Source: Stentor roeselii
Lineage: Eukaryota; Ciliophora; Heterotrichea; Heterotrichida; Stentoridae
Direction: 5' to 3'
Length of the DNA stretch: 64,000 nt
Assembly (NCBI GenBank): GCA_006503475.1
Contig: RSEH01000118.1
Span: 1 to 64,000 of the forward strand
Made by a program: the position numbers and the translations under genes. Under the pieces are notes generated by a model that saw nothing but the letters and a program-made list of their open reading frames with translations, searched no databases and had not been told where the DNA came from. Shown here in pieces: positions 59,267-64,000 of the stretch; position 1 is the first letter of the stretch, and every line of letters starts with the position of its first letter.

Positions 59267-60340
59267 TTATACAGAAAAATTTCTACCACGTTTTATTTGT
59301 GGCAGTTTAAAATTCTCATTTTTCGGAAAAAGACTAAGTTTTTTCTTTTTCGCTTCTAAAGAGTTCAAAAATTTCGATTTGAACTTTTTCCAGTTAAGCT
59401 TTTGTTGAAAGTTCTCGAAAAGTTCAGAGTCTGAAGGAATTTTTGATGAGATTTTTTTGATTTCCTGAAGAAATTTCTTGTTCTGGCCACGAAAGTCGTC
59501 TCTGTCTAAGAAGTAAGTGATAAGTGGCATGGAGCACAAGACGCTGTAGTCTAAAGGCTCTTGGTTGACGAAAGAGTATTCACAGAAAAGCCCTCCAGAT
59601 TCAATTTCATCAATTTCAATGATATGAGTGAAATTTTCCTCATTATTTTGATAGTTCACGTTTCTAAGTAACTTAGCAGACCCACTTTGAATAATAAAAA
59701 AACCTCTGGGCCTATCACCTTGTTTCGCCACAATCGTATTCGGACTGAACTTCTTGGTCAATGCAACTTTTGCCAGATGTGCAAGAGTCTCTTCTCCAAG
59801 GCTTTCAATTCCAGGAATCGATTTAAAAAACGAGTACTGTTCTTCATACTTCTCCTTTTGCATGTTATTAATAACGACCTCAAAGACTTCTTTTTCCAAG
59901 ACCATCAATTGACATGCTTCAACAGTTCTAAACTCGACTTTCTGCAGTTCTCCTAAAATTCCTTCTTCTCCAAAACAACTGCCCGATGAGAACTCACGAA
60001 CAGGTTCAAAGCCTTTTTCTTCTTTGCGGTACTCGCCGACCCTTCCAGCTAAAATCAAGAAAAAGTTGCTGGAATTTGTAGTCCAAGGAATAAGGACAGT
60101 CCCCAGCGGCTTGTATTCAATTTTTAAATGTTTCATCAGTTCTGAAAGAATCCCTGAAGACCCGAACCGAGCGAAAAACGGGTACTCTTCAAGATAAAGA
60201 GAAATTTGATAAGTCTGGTAATTACTTCTCTCTTCTAAAGGTGTTTCCAGATAACTCATTACTTTTCTTATCTTCTCTGATATCGCACTTTTGTTGATGT
60301 TGAAAGGACGAATTTTTGACTCGAACGTTGAGGAATTCAT
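59267..60340 (-). CDS. double cyclic-nucleotide-binding-domain protein
   Basis: 357 residues with two CNB folds: about 50-165 (FFLILAGRVGEY, SSGSCFGEEGILGE) and about 170-300 (KQGDRPRGFFIIQSGSAKLL, ESGGLFCEYSF). The phosphate-binding cassettes GxxFGE and GLFCEY lack the Arg typical of cAMP sites (the usual R-x-A), so nucleotide binding is uncertain. No kinase or channel part is fused. The tail (about 305-357) is basic. It may be a free CNB regulator such as a PKA-R-like or flagellar protein. It starts 11 bp after the stop of the upstream gene. Stop TAA. Confidence 0.8.
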   Translation of the reverse strand: MNSSTFESKIRPFNINKSAISEKIRKVMSYLETPLEERSNYQTYQISLYLEEYPFFARFGSSGILSELMKHLKIEYKPLGTVLIPWTTNSSNFFLILAGRVGEYRKEEKGFEPVREFSSGSCFGEEGILGELQKVEFRTVEACQLMVLEKEVFEVVINNMQKEKYEEQYSFFKSIPGIESLGEETLAHLAKVALTKKFSPNTIVAKQGDRPRGFFIIQSGSAKLLRNVNYQNNEENFTHIIEIDEIESGGLFCEYSFVNQEPLDYSVLCSMPLITYFLDRDDFRGQNKKFLQEIKKISSKIPSDSELFENFQQKLNWKKFKSKFLNSLEAKKKKLSLFPKNENFKLPQIKRGRNFSV

Positions 60341-60351
60341 GAATTATTATA

Positions 60352-61326
60352 TTAAAAACTCGAAAAGGTCTGCAAGGATAACTTTAGACTTGAGAGTCTT
60401 TCATGCATCTTGTCGAATTCACTGTGAAGTGTCGGTGGTTCAATGTTTTTGTATCGGTTGAACTCTTTTTGAAGAAGGCTTCGACGATATTGACGAAGTT
60501 CTTTGTCGAAGTTGATAGGAGGGTCAGGGTCTGTTAAGGGTGGAATTGATTTTTTAAGGGAAACTTTTGGAAACTTTGTCGCACTTGTGTCCCGAATGTT
60601 TCCAGCTTTGTGGCTTTGAAGGTCTTCAACGAAATGACGGAGGCTGTACTTGTCTGTTAGAGAAGTTTTGTATCTTTTTATAGAATCGGCTAACACAGGA
60701 CTCATCACTTGTTCTGGTTCTAAAGTAAACTCTCGAAAGGAGTATATTGAATTTTGAATGTCAATGCTTTGTGTTCGGTTAAATAAACTTTTCTTGTTTT
60801 TTCGAAGGGATTTCTTAGGACTTGATTTTTTTTCTAGTTTTTTTTCAGTTTCGAGTTTAGAGAAGTCGTAAGAACTTATCATTGAACGGCCTATTGACCT
60901 CCGGAATCTGGAGAAATTTGAGATGTTTGAAAGACTTGTTTCTTTCGGTTTTTCATCTTTTTTCTCAGGAGGTCCTCCTTCAATAGTTTTCCATTCCGCC
61001 TGAAACTCAAACATGAGTTTTCTTGACCGAGTCCAATTCGGGAAAAGACTTGTAATTAAATCAAGAAACTTCTGCATTGCTGTACTTTTTGTGAGGACTG
61101 AAAGTTTTTTCCATTCGTCAACTCGTTTTTTTCTTTCAGCTTGAGAACAGAGATTTAAGTCGGGAATAGAAAACTCTGGAGAGTACTTCCCGAAAGACAC
61201 AAACAAATGAAGAGCTCCTAGTTGGGCTCTTTGAGCTTCTGATATGGAGATCGGCTTTTCTTCTGAGAGGTAATAATGAGCGGCTAGATATTGTTTGGAC
61301 AAAGGCCAGTTGTAGAAGTTGTCCAT
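60352..61326 (-). CDS. helical protein with possible acyl-CoA-binding-like N terminus
   Basis: 324 residues from the ATG at 61324-61326; a longer frame from a TTG at 61437 overlaps the divergent gene and is not used. Residues about 20-110 (EAQRAQLGALHLFVSFGKY, then RVDEWKKLSVLTKSTAMQKFLDLITSLFPNW) recall an acyl-CoA-binding protein or the middle lobe of a FERM domain; I cannot decide. The C-terminal two thirds are basic, low in complexity and rich in S, K and R. It is divergent to the coiled-coil gene with only 12 bp between the two ATGs. Stop TAA. Confidence 0.6.
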   Translation of the reverse strand: MDNFYNWPLSKQYLAAHYYLSEEKPISISEAQRAQLGALHLFVSFGKYSPEFSIPDLNLCSQAERKKRVDEWKKLSVLTKSTAMQKFLDLITSLFPNWTRSRKLMFEFQAEWKTIEGGPPEKKDEKPKETSLSNISNFSRFRRSIGRSMISSYDFSKLETEKKLEKKSSPKKSLRKNKKSLFNRTQSIDIQNSIYSFREFTLEPEQVMSPVLADSIKRYKTSLTDKYSLRHFVEDLQSHKAGNIRDTSATKFPKVSLKKSIPPLTDPDPPINFDKELRQYRRSLLQKEFNRYKNIEPPTLHSEFDKMHERLSSLKLSLQTFSSF

Positions 61327-61338
61327 AACTATTGTAAT

Positions 61339-62610
61339 ATGGGAAAAAAGTTCGCTCTTGACTTGAGTAACTCTGACGTTATTCAGTTCATGGAGGAAGA
61401 AGGCATATCGCCTGAAGAAGTGAGTCTTAAGTAACAACTATAAAGGAAACCGAAGGACTTTTATCAGCCCGGATTGCCTTTGGATATTCAAGAAACAAGG
61501 TTTAACTATCACAATGACAAAATTAAAGAAATCAAAATACAGTTCAGAGCCTTTTTAAATAAAAAAAACAGTCAAAACACTAAAGATAATGAAATATTCG
61601 TCAGTCAAGGTGTTAATGTCTCGAAAACTCCTACTGTTTTAAACAAAAAATCAGAAACTTTTCAGAAAATTCCCAGTCATTTTTTCCACTCCCAAAGAAA
61701 AATCAAAAAAAGTGAATTTGAAGACAGGTCGAAAAAAATTCAAGATTTGATAGAATCTAAAATTTCTAACTTAAAAAAAAGCTTTGAAACGAAAAAATCG
61801 AAACAATTGGAAAGACTTGGAAAAATTGAATCTGATAGATTAAAGAAAAATAAGAAACTTTTTGAAAAACTTATAAAAAATAAAGGATCTTTTAGTGAAA
61901 AAATCAGCAAAAGTGTTGAGTTTAAAAACAAAAGATTTGAAAGCGTCAAAAGAATTTTTCCTAAAGAAGAAAATGACGGCGAAGAACTTATCAAAAATTA
62001 CTTCGAAAAATTCGACCAGAAACATGAAGAAGCTCGAAAAAGATCAGAAAATGATCAAAATTCAAAATCCTTAAAAGCCAGAAACATGAGAAAAAACTTC
62101 AGCATTGAAAAAAACGATGACAACTCAGAAGAAAAAATGTTAAAACTTCTTGAAAAAATCTCTAAAGTCAGTGAAAAAAAGAAAAAAATCGAAGAGTTAA
62201 ACAAATACAAAGCTCAGATAAAAAAAGAAAAACAAGAAAATAGGAAAAAAGAGGTTTTTAGCAGAATCTCTCTTCGAGAGCAAGACTTAAAAAAAAAACT
62301 TCAAAAAATAGAAAAAAAATTGAATACTTCAAATGAAAAACTCTTGGAAGAGAAATTTGAGAAGATCAGGACAAAAGCTGTTCAAAAGGAAATCGAGTTT
62401 TTATCTGCTCAGACTCGGATTGAGAGGAATCATTCAAAGTTCGTAAGAAAAAAATAGGCAAGTTACAAAAACAAGCTTTTGCAGGAACAGAAAAAAATCG
62501 CGAAAAGAATAGAAATTTTCATTGAGAATAAAAAACAACAGTCTGTTCAAACTCTGAAGTTTTTAGTTAAAAAGCAAAATGTTGAAGAAAATCCTCCTGA
62601 AAATAATTAA
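61339..62610 (+). CDS. charged coiled-coil protein
   Basis: Three exons (61339-61430, 61446-62442, 62458-62610) give 413 residues. Both 15-nt introns carry in-frame stops, and their removal restores one frame from an ATG preceded by TTGTAAT. The N terminus (MGKKFALDLSNSDVIQF...) is followed by a short folded part with DFYQPGLPLDIQETRF (about 35-55). The rest is a strongly charged coiled coil rich in K, E and Q (about 85-410). No motor or other domain is seen. It ends in TAA overlapping by 4 bp the stop of the convergent acyltransferase gene. Confidence 0.75.
61431..61445 (+). other. 15-nt intron
   Basis: GTAACAACTATAAAG. Removal joins V-S-L-K to K-P-K-D-F-Y and connects the first exon, starting at 61339, to the main frame. 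Confidence 0.8.
62443..62457 (+). other. 15-nt intron
   Basis: GTAAGAAAAAAATAG, ending in an in-frame TAG. After removal the coiled coil continues (H-S-K-F / A-S-Y-K-N-K) for 50 more codons. Confidence 0.85.
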
Positions 62611-64000
62611 CTAAAATTATGAAATCGTCTTTGATGTTGTTTTACTAGTCGATGATATATGTTCATCACTGGCATTTCAATGAAGAGAACTGTTGGAATC
62701 GCGCAAAGTTCACATAATAGTAAAAACCAGCAACCGTCGATCAGATTGGCCCAGGTGTTAAAAACTTCATCGTTTTTTTGGCTTTTGTAATAAAGTTCAA
62801 TGAAACTGTTGTGGATTAAGAAAGTGCAAAAGTTCAATCTGCCCAGAACAATAAACGGATAACTTGACATAATACTTCCGATTATCGGGAAATGCCCAAG
62901 TGCAACTGGAAGCATTATCAATGAAAGGCTAGCTCCAAATATCACTTTTTCAAAAGTCAAGAATAAATGATGGTCAATCTTTTCCCAATGAGTATATCGA
63001 TCATCCGGTCCGGGATTATCATAAATATCAAAAGTGACAAAAACTAAAAAACTCAAACCACAAAGTCCTAAAAAAAAGCTAAAAATTCTGACAGTTAAAT
63101 TTTGATAAACCTCTGCAATTCCCAAACAGATTTTGTGTAAAGGTTTCCGTTCATGAATGAGAAACTCTTCATGTTCTGATTCACAACTATCGACATAAAC
63201 TCTAGAAACTATTCCACAAAAGATACCGAATAAACAAGGAGCCACTCTGCAGTAAGGCTTGGTATAATAAAATGAATAAAAGTCTTTTGCAGATTCTGCT
63301 GAAAACAAAGTTGCACTGATGTTAAGAGATGAAACAACTGTATAAGTTACTCCCATACAGAAAATCAGAAACACGATGAGAAGCAGATTAGTTACTTTTT
63401 CCCCATATTTATAAAATATGAAAGAAAATAGAAGGACTATCAATAGAAATTGTAAATCGACCGATATGTACCATCCTGATGAAAGACATGTGTTTCCTCG
63501 CATACCTGGAATGTATACATTTAAGTAAAGAATATTTGTATACCAATAGTCTTCACATTGAGAAACTGAATTTTCCAGATCTACCCAGATAGGACCTGAG
63601 CCTAAGTATACTTGAAGAGTCCAAAAAAAGAACACTGAGAAAAAGTAAGTGCAACTTAAAAGCAAATAACGATTCACGAATATATCGGCTATAATCTCAA
63701 GTTTTGGAATTTTTTTATTGTGGATAAGCTCTTCTACGCAGTGAAAAGTCAGCCCGTATCCGACTCCCCAGAAGAAAGTATCGACTGCAAAAAAGGCTCC
63801 ATATACGAATGGGTAAAGTAAATTCTTGGTAGTTTCATAAGCTTGGTCGATATTGGAAAGAACTGGGTAAAAATAATGATACTGGAAAGTATGTGCGAAT
63901 ACTATCCAGAATATACTCAATACTTTATTAGCATTCAAAAATGCATTATGTTTAAACATTTTAGTGTGAGCCGCAGGTTCAAACAATTCCTTCACATTAT
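62607..64000 (-). CDS. NRF-6-like acyltransferase-3 family membrane protein (5' end cut)
   Basis: The frame is open to the window end, so the N terminus is missing; the first visible Met codon is an ATG near 63960. The 462 visible residues carry about ten membrane helices. FKHNAFLNANKVLSIFWIVFAHTFQ and FAVDTFFWGVGYG at the start are the acyltransferase-3 (OafA/NRF-6) signature, and LSSGWYISVDLQFLLIVLL is the conserved middle segment. The family moves acyl groups across or onto membrane-bound targets; in animals NRF-6 proteins act in lipid transport. Its stop TAA overlaps that of the convergent coiled-coil gene by 4 bp. The extracellular NRF domain would lie beyond the window. Confidence 0.85.
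   Translation of the reverse strand, partial: NVKELFEPAAHTKMFKHNAFLNANKVLSIFWIVFAHTFQYHYFYPVLSNIDQAYETTKNLLYPFVYGAFFAVDTFFWGVGYGLTFHCVEELIHNKKIPKLEIIADIFVNRYLLLSCTYFFSVFFFWTLQVYLGSGPIWVDLENSVSQCEDYWYTNILYLNVYIPGMRGNTCLSSGWYISVDLQFLLIVLLFSFIFYKYGEKVTNLLLIVFLIFCMGVTYTVVSSLNISATLFSAESAKDFYSFYYTKPYCRVAPCLFGIFCGIVSRVYVDSCESEHEEFLIHERKPLHKICLGIAEVYQNLTVRIFSFFLGLCGLSFLVFVTFDIYDNPGPDDRYTHWEKIDHHLFLTFEKVIFGASLSLIMLPVALGHFPIIGSIMSSYPFIVLGRLNFCTFLIHNSFIELYYKSQKNDEVFNTWANLIDGCWFLLLCELCAIPTVLFIEMPVMNIYHRLVKQHQRRFHNFS

Noticed and set aside
60352-61437. Longer start (TTG at 61437) of the minus gene
   Set aside because: Not an ATG and it would overlap the first exon of the divergent coiled-coil gene; ATG at 61324-61326 is preferred.
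1-64000. Blepharisma-type code (UGA=Trp) for the main genes
   Set aside because: Long genes contain no in-frame TGA and Trp is TGG wherever checked.
1-64000. tRNA, rRNA, transposon or virus-like elements
   Set aside because: No cloverleaf, rRNA motif, transposase, reverse transcriptase, integrase or capsid-like frame was recognised.

Overview
The window looks like macronuclear DNA of a heterotrich ciliate, closest in style to Stentor. The evidence is AT-rich, very gene-dense sequence, seven introns of exactly 15 nt (GTA...AG, all with A at position 10), many ciliary genes, and long reading frames in the standard code. All tryptophans I checked are TGG. All 36 gene ends I could define use TAA (25) or TAG (11) and none uses TGA. 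The 15-nt introns match what is known of Stentor and Blepharisma; the lack of in-frame TGA argues against a Blepharisma-type code.

Layout. 1-2.1 kb has no intact gene but shows broken protein-like frames. 2.1-8.5 kb (minus) is a giant polycystin/GPS-type membrane receptor. 9.1-19.8 kb (plus) is a tandem array of three paralogous proteins made almost wholly of Cys/His zinc-binding modules; the first ends in coiled coil and WD-like repeats, and the second carries a one-base frame break. 20.4-25.2 kb holds a C2H2 protein, an F-box-like protein and an RPAP3-type TPR co-chaperone with two introns. 25.2-27.3 kb lacks an intact gene but contains an 888-bp frame that reads like protein if TAA/TAG are glutamine, then telomere-like tandem repeats. 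27.3-29.2 kb is a stomatin-like gene and an AGC kinase 2 bp apart.

29.7-33.5 kb (minus) is three genes 3 and 6 bp apart (BTB protein, 20-repeat STPGR protein, helical protein). 33.6-37.7 kb is IFT140, followed by SF3B4. 38.9-45.5 kb holds a SENP-fold protein that seems to lack its catalytic triad, an SCP/FCP1-like phosphatase, a UFD1-like protein, a DCX-like/Ras fusion, and small ciliate-specific genes including a second STPGR protein. 46-55.3 kb has a trypsin-like protein, two coiled-coil proteins, a degenerate nucleotidyltransferase, an IQ-MORN protein and an ankyrin-FYVE-like protein. 55.7-64 kb has a tiny tRNA-intron-endonuclease-like gene, two tiny paralogous zinc fingers, short basic proteins, a double cyclic-nucleotide-binding protein, two coiled-coil/helical proteins and the 3' part of an NRF-6-like acyltransferase cut by the window end.

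Two themes link the genes. One is cilia and cortex: IFT140, two STPGR proteins, the MORN protein and RPAP3 (dynein-arm assembly through R2TP). The other is extreme compaction: convergent genes overlap at their stop codons, tandem genes lie 2-11 bp apart, and one divergent pair is separated by 12 bp. No rRNA, tRNA, CRISPR array, transposon or virus-like element was recognised.
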